Shown here: piece after piece, positions 46,981 through 58,240 of the stretch
Numbering within the stretch: the first letter of the stretch is position 1
Layout: each line of letters begins with the position of its first letter
Assembly: GCA_039621445.1 (NCBI GenBank)
Contig: CP154957.1
Location: forward strand, 24,156,938-24,220,937
DNA from: Euglena gracilis
Taxonomy: Eukaryota > Euglenida > Euglenophyceae > Euglenales
Direction: 5' to 3'
Length of the DNA: 64,000 nt
Translations under genes and position numbers: made by a program
Notes under the pieces: generated by a model
Seen by the model: only the letters and a program-made list of their open reading frames with translations
What the model was told of the DNA's origin: nothing
The model's database searches: none

Positions 46981-47037
46981 CGTTTGTGTCCGTTTGTGTC
47001 CGTTTGTGTCCGTTTGTGTCCGTTTGTGTCCTTTTGT
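46978..47037. repeat. 10-bp tandem repeat GTCCGTTTGT
   Basis: Six copies of GTCCGTTTGT. The period of 10 gives a 10-codon repeat (Thr-Asp-Thr-Asn-Gly-His...) in translation, which is not a gene. Confidence 0.9.
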
Positions 47038-47689
47038 GGACCCGAAAATGGCTGAAAACGCCAAAACAAGCCAAAACTGTACAAAATGGGCGAAATTGGC
47101 CGAAAAATGGCCGTAACTCGGGCTAGGCGGGGAGTTGCGGGGAAAAGTAAACCATGGTTGGATAGGGCATTCCAAGGGCTTCATTTTTGTTTTTCTGGAC
47201 ATTTATTTAATTTTGTTTTATTGTCGAGATAACCACCCCCCCAAATATAAAGCCACCCTGGCTTTATATTTGGACAGGATTTCAAGACCCCCAGGGGGGG
47301 CTTTATATTTAAGGGGAAACCCAAACTTTTTTGAGTGGCCTCTATGACCTTCTGCGGCCTTTAATTGTGGCCAAATGCTAATTTTATGCCGTATTGCTGT
47401 TGTGTACCTCCTATTCTCCCCAAAAATTGGCAATTATCATCCAAAATGGTGCATTTTTGGTGAAAAATTTGTTGTATCAACCCATAATTTTCAACTTTTT
47501 CCTGAATGACACTATCGTCTGGCTCCCTTATCAGGGGGGGGGGCTTTATGTTTGGGCGGCAAAACCAAACCCCCCAGGGGGGGTTTTATATTTGGGGGGG
47601 GGTGTATATTTGGAGGGGGGGTTTATTTTGAAAAAGCGATTTTTTGAGCAAAAAAAACGGCCACCGGGGAAAAGGGGGGCAGAACCCCC

Positions 47690-48145
47690 CCTCCCCCCCC
47701 AGTAGACCGCGAAAACCGCAGATTACCACCATGACCCCGGCCCGGTTCCCAGGATTTTTTTTTTCAGTCGCGAGCGACTGGATTTCTAGTTTCCGAATCA
47801 CCTCCGTTTGGCCCCCAATTCCCCCCCGCAGGCCCAAATTGTTCACCTGCGAAGGGGTCCAAACTGTGTCGGATTGGCCCACCCCCCCCCCTCTTCCGAC
47901 TCCGCCATTTGCCGCGGTCCAAAAATTGGTCAAAAAATCGATTTTTCGAAAATATCTCGAGAAAACGTACATTATTTCCGGAAGCGTCGGTCTGATGAAA
48001 TGCACCTCTGGAGGCCCTCTATCAACCCCCGTTCGCCGTTTTGGCCGCCGACACATGGCCTGTGTTCCGGCGCGCTTTTGTGGCCCAAAATGGCCATTTT
48101 GCGGTGTTTCTTTATTTGGATAAGCTTCGCTCTTACCCATTAAAG
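47690..48145 (-). repeat. Inverted copy of the GGTAAGCTTCGCTCTTACC repeat family
   Basis: Reverse complement of the 11405-11655 and 22705-22925 families (TACCACCATGACCCCGGCCC; TTCCGAATCACCTCC), followed by a TTTCGAAAATATCTCGAG segment and the GTAAGCTTCGCTCTTAC palindrome at 48120-48138. Confidence 0.75.
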
Positions 48146-48656
48146 GGATAAGCACTCAGCGATCCCCCCGCTTATAACCCCCCCTCGGGGCGACCAACAA
48201 AACCTTGACTTATAAACAGCCCTGGGAAAAGAAAAATGAAAATCGCAGGGGACATTTTCTTTCGGCCGCAAACCACGCAAAAACTGATTCTTTGGGCAAC
48301 TTTTTGAGACCGACCATCATTAAAATGCCATTATTTTTTACCATCTTTGCCAAAGATTGCCAATTTTGGGGGGGGTCGGACTTTCACCCACAATTCCTTG
48401 AAACCCCCCCCCAACATATATACCCTTCAGCTGACCAACCAAACCAGATCCCATAAACCCGGGGGGGGGGGGTGCAAAAGTGGGGGGGTTAATCATCGCC
48501 GAAACTTGCTGCTTTGAAGGTCGGGAACACACGGCATGAGTTACCACACCTTGATCAGTCAGGGAACGACCAGTGTCCCGAAGCAAGATTCGCCTGTTTT
48601 CACCGGACGTGTGGGGGATCACCTTGCCAAAGGTGTTGTTCGGAAAGCCAACCCCA

Positions 48657-48885
48657 AGGGTTCCTGCAACCTGCAACCGGGGGGGGGGCATAACACCCGA
48701 TGACCTGCAACCTGCGACCGGGGGGGGGTCGTAAATGAGGGGGGCGGTCGTAAGTCAGGTGGTGTTAAAATTTTCGCAACCTGCAACCTGCGACTGGGGG
48801 GGGGGGTCATAACACCCCCATGACCTGCAACCTGCGACCGGGGGGTGGTCGTAAATGAGGGGTGGTCATACGACAGGGGGGGGGG
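48657..48885. repeat. Tandem repeat GACCTGCAACCTGCGACCGG
   Basis: Three copies with G-runs and GTCGTAAATGAGGGG. Inverse of 3105-3220. Confidence 0.8.
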
Positions 48886-50409
48886 CGGGCAAGTTAAGTT
48901 TGGGTCGTTAGGAATAGAGTTCGGATTTGGGCCATCAGGCGTGTATTTCAGCCTAACTCCTGACTCTGACCTAACCCTAACCAGGCATTAATGTTCATCT
49001 GTAGTTGGGCTTCCGGTTGTTATCCGTGGTTATCTGCAGGGATCCGCAGTTGCAAAAAAAAGGCCAGTATTGGCGAGGCCAACCAGCCAAAAAGGTTCAA
49101 ATACAACAGGAAAAGACGGATTGACTGTAAGACGTGATACCTCTGAACACCTTTTCGTAGGTTTGGGCATTTTTGGATTTTTGAATTTTTGGAGCGGCAC
49201 AAATCGCCAGGTGGAAAATCTCTGCGCCGAAAGTTGGCCAGAATCGGCCAAAATGCCATTTTTGGCACTTTTTTGGCAAAGATTTGGCAAAATTGTCCAA
49301 AATTTTCGGTGCCGAAAGGGAAAAAAAAAGAAAAAAGAAATTGACCTGTTTTGGGGGAGCTTCCTCAAGGTGCCCTCAAACTTTTTCTTTGCACCTTTGT
49401 CCAACGACCGCCCCCCTCTGTTGGAGGACACATTTTGGTCACAACCCTATGGGGATGCCTAACAAGCGGTGCCGGCACCACTGGGGCACCGCTGGCACCG
49501 CTTGGCACCGCTGGGACAGGAACCCATGGAATAACACTGAGGGAAAAAATGCGGGGATTTCCCATAAGGAAGCACGAAAGCATCTCGTTGTAACATAAAC
49601 ATTTGTGGCCATCAAAAAAACCTGTATAGAACAAAAGCACATGGAAAATTTTTTGCAAGGGTTCCCCCTAAAAAAATGAAAGCCTTCCGTCCCAGCGGTG
49701 TCAAGCGGTGCCAGCGGTGTCGGCACCGCTTTTTAGGCATCCCCTATATCCAACGACCCCCCCCCCCCCAGTTGGAGGATTGAGGTCACCTACTGGTTGT
49801 TGGACATGGGACCAAGGGAGGGGGGGTCCAGACCCCGCATCTGCCAGGGGGTCTGGATCTACCCCGAGGGGGTACCCGTGACCCCCCAAAAATGAGCATT
49901 TTCCTTCCAGCATTTTGAAAATTTTGCCCAAAAAGTGCCCAAAATGGAATTTTTGGACGATTTTGGGGATGGCACGGTCTGGGCGAGCGATTCTTGGCAG
50001 GTTTTGCCGAAAATTGGTCTCCCAGACCAGACCGCGCCATTGTTTAGGGGGTTGGTTTTTTTGGTCAGTGTTTGGACGTTTCGTTCGGGATGTGGTCTTT
50101 GGACATAGAGGGGGGGGGGCTGAAGAACGACCAGAAATGTGCGGTTCGCACAAGGAGCGCCAATGACACCCGAGCCTTGCACAGGGTGGGGTAGGTATAG
50201 AATTTTTCATCCTGGATGAATCAACAAACTGAACATTAGAATGCCAATAACGTCGTGACGGGAGGTTGCACTGGGGGTGGGGAACGGGGGTAGCATCCCG
50301 AGAAACCAGCCGGAGCAAAGAGCCTTCCAACCCCTTCACGAATGTAACAAAGACAAAACTCCAGAACGGCAAGGAACACACAAGAAGAAAGGCAAACACA
50401 AAGCGCTCA

Positions 50410-50960
50410 TCCGAGTCATTCACAGAAGCTTGGCGCGACCCTCCTCGCCGACCCGGGGAGATGTCATTTTGATCGATGCCAGAAGGCGCTTTGGGCTTCG
50501 GCCCATCAGTGCAGCGCTGTTGGGCGAGGCCCGTTGGCAGCGCCGCCGTCATTGCGAAGGTTGGTGCCCATGCCTGGCCGGGGACGAACCCCGCGGCCGG
50601 CAGGCCGGGAACCGACATGTGCAACGTCCCATCCACTGGTCCACGCGTCGGAGGCACGCCCCAAGGTCCCCTGTCAAACGAAGTCCCCCAGGGCTGGACC
50701 ACGATCGCTTCAGGGTCGCATGCAGACTCTGCCCGAAATTCCGTGCGGTAGTTACGCAACAGCATCTGTATGCTTCTTTTGGCACCCAAACCTGTACAAT
50801 CGGGGTTGGCAGAAGGAAATGGACAGGCTTTGAAATTACGGTGCCCTGAGGCAGGCGCTCTCGAAGCATAAAGCTGTGTTTGAGAATGACCTGTGGACCT
50901 GGGGATTGGAACAAAAAAGAAAACATTGCGGAGCCTTCCTGGCTGGATGGCAGCTGGGTT
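50410..50960 (-). CDS. Unrecognised long ORF region
   Basis: Part of a 465-codon open minus-strand frame (49701-51098). This GC-richer section has mixed composition, e.g. NFKACPFPSANPDCTGLGAK and DGTLHMSVPGLPAAGFVPGQ. A second minus frame (50549-50926) and two plus frames are also open, so strand and frame are uncertain. The 3' part (49701-50100) is repeat-derived (FGHFLGK motifs occur elsewhere). No conserved domain seen. Confidence 0.25.
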
Positions 50961-51734
50961 CATTTTTTTTCCTGAAAATGGCTGAAAATGAAAATTAAAA
51001 AATTTTCTGCAAAAGTCCTGTGTGCCTCTCCTCCAAGCCCAATGAACTCCGAAATGAAAATCTAGATGGTCCGGAAAGGCACAGAGCCCGTTGGGCACGA
51101 ATGTGCTGAATGTTTTCAGAACAGGTCATGCCACCCACCCCCTCCCCCCTCCCCTCGGGGGTGGGACACCTGGTACAGGGGCAAAAGGAAATTTCGAGGG
51201 CGGGTGTGAGTCAGAGTGAACAACAGTGACATTCTCGACCCCCCCAGCGGCGAAAACAACAACAAAAAAAATCAATCCAAGGAGGACAGGTTAGCGGGTA
51301 CAGGGGGTGGAAGATAAAAACCACGGAGAGGAATTTTTCTCAGAGGGAGTGTTGGTATGGTCACAAAGGAATTCATTGGACACGGTTTACTATATGTAGT
51401 ATAATATACCAAGGTCACGATTTGGTCATAATCCAAATTGGGAAAAAATTTACCTTGTCTCAGGTTCATGTCTCAAAAGTAGACAACCTTCAATGCTCCT
51501 CAATTCCAGGCTCTGTAACACAAACACAAAAATATTTGCAAGAAATTGGAGTGAATCAAAATGCAAACTTAGGCGATTGCTTCAGCAAAAACCTCCGGGT
51601 CAAGCATTCTTCGTGTGGTCACACTGGAACCACACGGTTATTACACTTAAAAAGACCCGATTTTGTCACTTCTGCGATTTTGTTGGGCAACCACTGAGCG
51701 TTGTCAACACCCAACCTTACTCACCCAACAGCTC

Positions 51735-51917
51735 AACAACAACAACAACAAACAACGACGACGACGACAACAACAACAACAACAGAAACAACAACAACAG
51801 CAGCAGCAGCAACAACAACAACCACAACCACAATTAACAACCACAACAACAACAACAACAACAACCACAACCACAATTCACAACCATATCAACAACCAAA
51901 ACCACAATGACAACAAA
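51735..51917. repeat. (CAA)n/(AAC)n trinucleotide repeat
   Basis: About 180 bp of AAC/CAA with CGA and CAG patches. Encodes polyGln, polyThr or polyAsn depending on frame; no supporting gene context. Confidence 0.95.
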
Positions 51918-52082
51918 TGAAAAAAACCCCAGGCAATGACATAACTTAATTTAAAATCGGACTAACAGGCTGAAATATTTTCTCCATTTTGTCGATCCCC
52001 CTGCTCCTTTGCCTTTGGTGGTTTTTCCAACCTCCAGTCCCCACATAATGTCAAATAAATGGAAATAAATCGGCTACTCCAA

Positions 52083-52122
52083 GGCTTCACGGACAGTGCC
52101 AGCTGGCTGCTGAACCGTCATA
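52083..52122 (-). promoter_or_regulatory. Candidate SECIS-like hairpin downstream of the TGA of the Sec copy
   Basis: On the minus strand, about 105 nt after the stop, ATGAC and GTGA flank an imperfect stem (CGG/CCG, CAG/CTG, GCC/GGC with AGCT loop). The ATGA...GA arrangement fits a SECIS quartet, but an apical AA is not evident and the stem is short, so this is tentative. The corresponding 3' region of the Cys copy lacks the stem. Confidence 0.3.
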
Positions 52123-52223
52123 GCACACTCCGGGGTGGGAGGCCAGAGGCCCGCTTTATTCACACGAAAGGGGGGTAGGGGGAGGCCTGCATTGGCCGCA
52201 CCAACGGCGCCGCCAATGCGAAC

Positions 52224-55200
52224 TTAGCCTCAGCCGCCGGCCCGTGCCCCACTCGCCTGACACGCCGGCGGCAAGCACCTATAGTTGCCCCCAGATTTTC
52301 GCCATTTTCGGCCATTTTTTCCTATAGATGGGGGGTAAAACTGCCTTAAAATTCTTTCATATCAAAAATGCATTTTGATCATTCAGTCAACATGAAAGCA
52401 GTCGTGACAAGCTAACGCATCCAAGGAGGTCTGTTTGGAATGGGTGCTCAGGGATTGAAGAGGTCAAAGAGTTTTTTTTTGCAGTATGCAGATACAAGGT
52501 TTTGGGAATAGGCTTCTTTTTCCTGCCAAAGAGGCTCTTGTCCACTTCGGTCTTTTTTGCTGGGGGTTCTTGGGACGCTTCATGAGAGTGGTTGCCACAT
52601 GACATATTAACCACAATGGTGGGTGGCGACTTCCCTTCACCTATTCCAACTTGATACCCCAAGCAACATTGTTTGATGGTGGCACTACTAGATCCATCCA
52701 CTCGTGTGCAATAAACCTAATGAAGGCATCACACCTTTAATAAAGGAAAAAAAAAACGCTTCACGTACTTTGCCTGGTTGCACCTTGTCACCACAATTTT
52801 CTAAAATGTCATCAAAACCATCAGCTTTGGCCCAAAATAACCCATTCGGAGGTGGTTCTTTGAGCAGCATGTGTTCCACGGTCAGGCATAATGGCAGGAG
52901 AAGAGAGGCATGACTTCAAAGAAGCCTTGATGTAAAATTTCATCCGTCATGTTGAGATGATCATCCGTCTAGATGTGGCGAAACTGGGAGAAAATGCGCT
53001 CAGCTTGAGCGGCAGAACAAAAGCAAAACAAAAGCAAGCAAGCATGTGATCGGCCCATAATGTTGAAATATTGACATCAAATGCGCTCACCCAATTGTCC
53101 AATGTCTGCATCTTGCCCAACATCGCACCTTGTCCAGCATCTACATCTTGTCCAATATCTACATCCATTGCATCACCAACCACTGCATCTTGTCTGGTGT
53201 GTGCATCTTGTCCAATACCTGCGTCTTGTCAAGATCTTAATCTTGTCCAGTATCTGCATCCATTGCATCTTGTCCAGCATCTGCACCTTGTCCAGCATCA
53301 ACATCTTGTCCAGCATCTGCATCTTGTCCAGCATCTGCATCTTGTCCAGTGTCAACATCTTGTCCAGTGTCTGCATCTTGTTCAGCATCTGCATCCATTG
53401 CATCTTGTCCAGTATCTGCAACCACTGCATCCACTGGCTCCCGACCTAGTAAAATGACCACATGAACCCAAAAAATGACTGCAAAAAGCCTAAAATTGAC
53501 CGCAAAAAGCCCCAAAAAGCATCCAAAATGACCAAAAATGGTTTCAAATAACCTAAACTTGCCCAAAAACGCCAACAATGTCCACAAAAAAATTGTGAAA
53601 TATAACCCAAAATCACCAAAACGGCACAAAATGGCCGAAAATGCCATAAAATGTGCTCATACTGACCCAAATTAGCCCAATATTTGCCAAATCAGTGCAA
53701 AATATCCCCAAAATTAGCAAAAATTGATCCAAAATGGCCAAGATGGGTGTAATACTGGGGACTTGTGGAGAAATTATCCCAAAAATGGGTCTAATCCTTC
53801 AAAATATACAAAAAAATGCCAACATCGCCCTTGTCACCAAAATTTTCTGAAGTGTCATCAAAACCTTCAGCTTTGGCCCAAATAACCCATTCGGAGGTGG
53901 TTCTTTGAGCAGCATGTGTTGCGGGGCCAGGCATAATAACAAAGGAAGAGAGGCTGCACAGAGACAAGAATCAGTCGCACTGAAAATTGCCCCTCAGGGA
54001 AAAAGAAACTGTTAGGCAAAAAAAATCTCGAAAAAATTTCCAACAAATTTTTCCTCATTTTCGGCCATTTTCGGCCATTTTCGGCCATTTTCGGGACCCC
54101 CACCTATAGAGCCCAAAATTCCATTTTCGGCCATTTTCGGCCATTTTCGGCCATTTTTACTATAGGTACTTGGCCGGCGGCAGCTGCGCGATGCGGGGCC
54201 CCCCGCCGCCTCCGCCCGGCCGACCACCCCCACCCCCACCGCCGCCGCCGCCAGGGCTGTCCGGAAAGCCCTGGTTGGGGGGGGGTTGACCTGTCACACC
54301 CCACCCGGGAGGTGGGGGTTGTTAGACCTCACCCACCCATGGCAACGCGCAAGGAAAACGTTGACCTAGAAAACCGGGACCACCGGAAATACGGGAAGGT
54401 CTGGTGAGGTGTGGGTGGGGGGGGGTCGACCACCCATCGGGGTTCGGGATTCCCGGACAGCCCTGCCCGCCGCGCCGCGAGCCGGTGCTGCCGGCGCGGT
54501 AATCGCCAACCTGCCGGGCGGTGGGCTGCAGCGAGAACAGCGTCTGGAAGAACAGCACCACCGCGTTGATCACCGCCGGGGGCAGGCCCTCCCCGGATGG
54601 CAGGAGGACGACGGACCGTTGGAGGAGCGTAAATTGTTCCACCGTTCACAGATATTTGCCCCGGGGACGTGACGTGTACTGTTGGGAAGGAGGCCCTGTG
54701 GGTTTGGGTGGCGGTCCATTCGGCTGGGGCAACGGTGGAGCCCAGGGTTCACACCGCGAAACAGGCGTAATCCTTGGGTCCATTCATGTCACAGGTTAAA
54801 AAAAAACAATGCAAACTCTGACCCCCACTTGTCAAAGAAAACCCTTTTGACAAATGGCGGGAATGAGGGGGAATCACTGGAGGACAGGTTGGCAATAAGA
54901 AAACAAAAAAGAAGACAGCCGAGACAAATTGCAGAGCTGCGCACTTGTCCTTCCCTGTTGTGGACTTTCTCTCTGCCTCTCTTCAAACCACCCCCACCCA
55001 CCAGGAACTGCCACCTGAGCAGGTCAGCCAATGACGGGGACCTGCTTGCCCCCCCTGTCACTTCCGGAGTAGGTCCCCCAGGCTGGACACTGCCCTGAAC
55101 GGGAACGAGAGAAAAAGAGGGAATGAAAAGGGCAATGCGGAACCTGTCTTGCTTGCCCCCCTGTTTGTTGATGTCATTCGAAGCATTCCGCAGCCGTTGG

Positions 55201-55297
55201 GGGTGGCGGGCGGGGGCCTGGGCCACAGCCAGCCGGTGACCGGGTTACTGCCGCCGCCGCCGCCCTCCACAATGCGGCCGTCCCGGATGTACACCAT
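52224..55297 (-). CDS. Selenoprotein K-like gene, Sec (TGA) copy
   Basis: SelK is a small ER-membrane selenoprotein acting with p97/ERAD partners and palmitoylation. Minus-strand pieces: N-terminus MVYIRDGRIVEGGGGGSNPV-TGWL (55297-55227); membrane helix VINAVVLFFQTLFSL then RQVGDYRAGSTGSRR (about 54600-54470); Gly-rich tail with PRIAQLPPA (54251-54173); and ACQASGARAGG-U-G (52271-52224), where U is an in-frame TGA (52232-52230) followed by Gly and TAA (52226-52224). Order, length and the GGUG end match SelK (GGUGR in animals). Two mobile elements interrupt the coding sequence: a CAGGGCTG element (54252-54465) and a 1.9-kb element (52272-54172). Exon 2 boundaries are unresolved. Without splicing of both insertions it would be a pseudogene. 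Confidence 0.65.
52387..52900 (-). CDS. Unrecognised ORF fragments inside the 1.9-kb element
   Basis: Two minus frames with protein-like composition: LLKEPPPNGLFWAKADGFDD then ILENCGDKVQPGKVREAF (52879-52740), and CCLGYQVGIGEGKSPPTIVV ... DKSLFGRKKKPIPKTLYLHT (52701-52420). The first is partly duplicated at 53829-53945. They may be remnants of a protein captured or once encoded by the element. Confidence 0.3.
52786..52905. repeat. Direct repeat, copy 1 of about 110 bp
   Basis: TTGTCACCACAATTTTCTAA ... CCCATTCGGAGGTGGTTCTT ... GAGCAGCATGTGTT ... GAAGAGAGG. Copy 2 at 53829-53953 is about 85-90% identical by eye. Confidence 0.9.
53085..53445. repeat. 18-bp minisatellite, (CATCTTGTCCAGCATCTG)n
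   Basis: About 15-20 copies of ATCTTGTCCAGYRTCTGC with CATTGCATC interruptions. Because 18 is a multiple of three, the minus strand encodes an in-frame Gly-Gln-Asp-x-Asp-Ala hexapeptide repeat, so a repetitive protein segment is conceivable. Confidence 0.9.
53829..53953. repeat. Direct repeat, copy 2
   Basis: Second copy of 52786-52905. It carries small differences (GTTGCGGGGCC versus GTTCCACGGTC) and a one-base change that shifts the frame, so only copy 1 keeps an open frame. Confidence 0.9.
54252..54465. mobile_element. CAGGGCTG-family MITE in SelK-like Sec copy
   Basis: Ends CAGGGCTGTCCGGAAAGCCC and GGGATTCCCGGACAGCCCTG. Flanking 8-mers GCCGCCGC and CCCGCCGC (7 of 8). Interior has GGTCTGGTGAGG and GGGGTCGACC. 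It sits at the equivalent place to the element in the Cys copy (61316-61462). Confidence 0.85.
55227..55297 (-). CDS. SelK-like Sec copy, exon 1
   Basis: ATG at 55297-55295; MVYIRDGRIVEGGGGGSNPV then TGWL. The donor is taken at TGGCT^GTGGCC by comparison with copy 2 (TGGCT^GTGACC); an alternative conserved GTAAC donor lies 19 nt upstream. In copy 2 reading through would hit TGA immediately. Confidence 0.65.
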
Positions 55298-56752
55298 CGC
55301 CCCACTGCACTCTCGGCAGGGCGGACAGAGGGAAGGAGGGGCCTTGGCTGCAAAGAGGCGACAGCGACGGGAATCGGATTGCTGATATCCCAAGCGTGGA
55401 AGCATATCCCGGCAAAACTGTTACGCAGGAGAGTAGTTAATATGTGCACAACAGCTGACAGTACTGCAAAATATGTATCCTTTTTAAACAGGTAATTTGG
55501 ATGTTTTCTTTGCACAATCGCCAAAAAACAGTTGGTGCAAACATTGCAGGTTCCCTGCCTCAAAGGGAACGACTGGCTGATTGAACCCCCCCCCCCTGTG
55601 GGAGTGTGGGGGAGGGACTGGTGAAGGTGCGGCTGCTGGGTGACACAAGATGACCCCATTCTCATTCCACCTGCACCTTTCCCCATCGTGGTGGTGGGGG
55701 GTGACAATTTTTTTGGGGGGTTGACTATTGCCATGTTCTGAATTTCCTGGGAACTAACCTCTCTCCCCAAAGAAATCCCCCGGTCTTCTTTCCAGGTCCA
55801 TTGCTGAAATTACAATGGGGTTTTATTTTTTTATTTTGACTTTGCAGGGGGGAATGCACCAGCGAAAAATGCGTAAAAAATGCACAAAATCTGAGAGAAA
55901 AGCGCAGAAATCAGGAAACTGCAGAAATTACCCAAAAACGTGCAAAATGGCACACATTTACAAAAAAATATGGAATCAAGGGAATGTGTCAGTTTTGAAA
56001 AATTTGAAAATCTCACAAAAATGAAAAATTGTGGAAAAAAAATTCCAGAAAAAGCAAGAAATTGGTGGTCACGGAAACAAATGTGCCAAAAAGAAAAAAA
56101 AAACTGAGCAGAAAAAAATCAAAACAATGCCCAAAATGGGCACTTTGTGATTTTTTTTGGAAAATCTGAAAAAGAAATGCTCAAATAATGCGTAAAGTAC
56201 AAAAATTTTGGAATTTCGATTTTTGGGAGCCTGGTTCGACCTGGGCGGGTCCCAGGTCGAACACCCCCCCCCCTAATAGAAGCATGGGGCTGCTGCAAGC
56301 GCAGGGTCCAAATAAACACCCCCCCCTGCCACCGAAGGCGGCCGTCCGCTACAAGCGCACCCCCCATTTTGATGGGATTTCGAAAGTAAATTAACAAAAA
56401 TCACACAGGTTGGGTCCAAATAGAAGCACACCGCCGGAGGCAGCGATGTGCTATAAATGCCCCCGTGCTCCTATAAGGGGAGGGTCATGGGAGGGGGGCC
56501 AGCTAGTAGCCTTTTTCCAGCCACAACGACCTGGAGGGAATGTGGTTCGATTTTTTTGGGGGTCCCAAAAACTGCCGACTGTGCAAACAAATCGATGTTT
56601 GACCCCAGATTTGTCCCAGAGCGCCCTTTTCCTTCGGGCGGTTGGAAATAAATAACCCGTTGATGGGGGGTGGGGGGGGTCCCGGGCTGGAAGAAGGCAG
56701 GCTGGACCCCCAGGGGGTCAAATTTCTATAGCAACTCCCGAATTCCCTCCCC

Positions 56753-56879
56753 CAGGGCTGTACAGGAAGGCCTGGTGGGGGTGGTCGGAGCCCCCCCCCC
56801 CAACCACCAAGAGGGGGTAGGGGGGTGGGGTCGACCCACTCACCACCCATAGGGTTGCGGGGATTCCTGTTCAGCCCTG
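56753..56879. mobile_element. CAGGGCTGTACAGGAA MITE (exact TSD)
   Basis: 127 bp. Ends CAGGGCTGTACAGGAAGGCC and GGGGATTCCTGTTCAGCCCTG-like inverted repeats. Exact 8-bp duplication CCCTCCCC at 56745-56752 and 56880-56887 (in a C-rich context). Confidence 0.85.
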
Positions 56880-57119
56880 CCCTCCCCCCGGAATTTGGCT
56901 GAAAAATCCGGACAAAAAAGTCTTTTCACAGGAGGTCCGAGAATGGGCCCCCAAAAGGGCTATTTTTGGAAATTAGCAAAAATGTCTCATAAACACAAAC
57001 TTAATACATACAAAATGAGCAAAAAAAATTCATAAAATTATCAATATTGGGCGTCCTCACAGTTTTGTGGGGTATGGAATGTGCAAGACATTTGCTACTT
57101 GCTCTTTGTCCCCAACCTG

Positions 57120-57241
57120 TCACACATGATTAAGTTGGCAAACCTCCAGTCTACCGAACCCTCTCCTGCTCTCCTGATGAACAAATAAGAAGTTGGTCTG
57201 GATTCCTTCAAAGCTGTAGTCATGCACACTCCAGTAAAATC
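57120..57241 (-). CDS. Last exon of an unrecognised minus-strand gene
   Basis: Acceptor CTTACCTCAG; encodes GFYWSVHDYSFEGIQTNFLF then VHQESRRGFGRLEVCQLNHV and TGA at 57122-57120. It joins the upstream exon in phase 1 (G+GA). The aromatic-rich, non-repetitive composition and matched phases support a real gene end. Family not recognised. Confidence 0.6.
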
Positions 57242-57522
57242 CTGAGGTAAGGGCCTGGGGGGGGGGGGCACTGGTATGGTCAAAGGCAGGACGACGCAAA
57301 GGGGCTGGGAAAGGAGAAAAGGGGTCCAAACAGCAGCTGGATGGTTACAGCAAAAAAAAAAAAGAGTCAAAACTTGGGCGAAAATTGGCTTAAATCAACA
57401 ACTCACAGCAAATTTTTGGTTTTAAATCAATTTGCATAATTTGATATTCTTGGGGCATCTGCTCAGTTTCAAACTGGTTCGAATATCCATGTCCAGCTTG
57501 GTCCCCGGCGAGGGACCCATAC

Positions 57523-57589
57523 CTGAGAGGGGTGAGGTAAACCAGCCCACAATTTCAGTTTCTAACTTCTGAGCTGACTCCCCTGCCTT
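57523..57589 (-). CDS. Penultimate exon of the same unrecognised gene
   Basis: Bounded by a C-tract plus CAG acceptor and a GTATGG donor; encodes KAGESAQKLETEIVGWFTSP-LS. Upstream exons are not placed. Candidates on the same strand are VSNLDTSPG (near 58740, with a GTGAGC donor) and EDGGELSAMAIPTRHPRLGG (from about 59403, after TATATTTCAG). Confidence 0.6.
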
Positions 57590-57699
57590 CTGGGGGGGGT
57601 CATTATGCAACGGCCTGCCATATGAGCGATTATGCCCACCGTAGATTGAACAAAACATCCTCAGGATGGGGCTTTCTTCTTTCAGAAGAAAGCCGAAAA

Positions 57700-58240
57700 C
57701 AATGACACAATTCTAATCAAGCACCCATCCTAATTGGTGCAAACTCCCATTTTTGATACTTTTTGATGAAAATTTCTTAATTCGGTAATGAACACCTTTG
57801 GTTTGCAAATTGCGATTTGCAACTGGGTTGCAAACTGGGTTGCATCCCTTTCGATCTGTGTGGGAAATTATGTTACAAATTAATTAAATTATAAATTTGG
57901 TTTAAATTGGAAAATGTATGCAACAAACCAGACATTCTATGTTGCAAACTCCTTGGGTGCCTTATTGTTAATTTTTGGCAGTTTTGATGTATCTGCCCAA
58001 TTCAGGAAACTTGTACCCAAAATCAGTTTGCAGCCAAAATTAACAACAAATCTACGTCTAACTCAAGATGTGCTACCAAAACTAGCATCAATATTGCATC
58101 CAAATTCTGAATTTGACAATATAAATATTTTCCCCAGAGTTAGCTTCTTTTTGATGCTCAATTCATCGAACCCAGCATTTTTTGACAAGAAATCCTGTAG
58201 GCTCAACACCTCTGAATTGTGATTGCTGGCTTAAAATTTT
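57700..58240. other. AT-rich stretch without recognised gene
   Basis: Noticeably AT-richer than its surroundings and free of C/G runs. A plus-strand frame of 102 codons (57914-58222) is open with plain composition but has no recognisable motif. It could be intron of the minus-strand gene or inserted DNA. Confidence 0.4.

Larger units (their letters stand above)
52272..54172. mobile_element. 1.9-kb TIR element in the SelK-like coding exon (exact 8-bp TSD)
   Basis: Ends CAAGCACCTATAG and CTATAGGTACTTG are inverted repeats. Exact 8-bp duplications GCCGGCGG lie at 52264-52271 and 54173-54180. Subterminal TTTTCGGCCA repeats occur at both ends; a second inverted ACCTATAG pair lies inside (near 52320 and 54105). 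It contains a tandem 18-bp minisatellite, an internal 110-bp direct repeat and minus-strand ORF pieces, but no transposase I recognise. In the orientation of the host gene its ends read CAA^GTACCTATAG and CTATAG^GTGCTTG, i.e. GT...AG. Confidence 0.92.

Noticed and set aside
49701-51098. 465-codon ORF as a single protein
   Set aside because: Its 3' third consists of repeat-derived sequence with C-runs, and other frames are equally open; only the middle part is listed, at low confidence.
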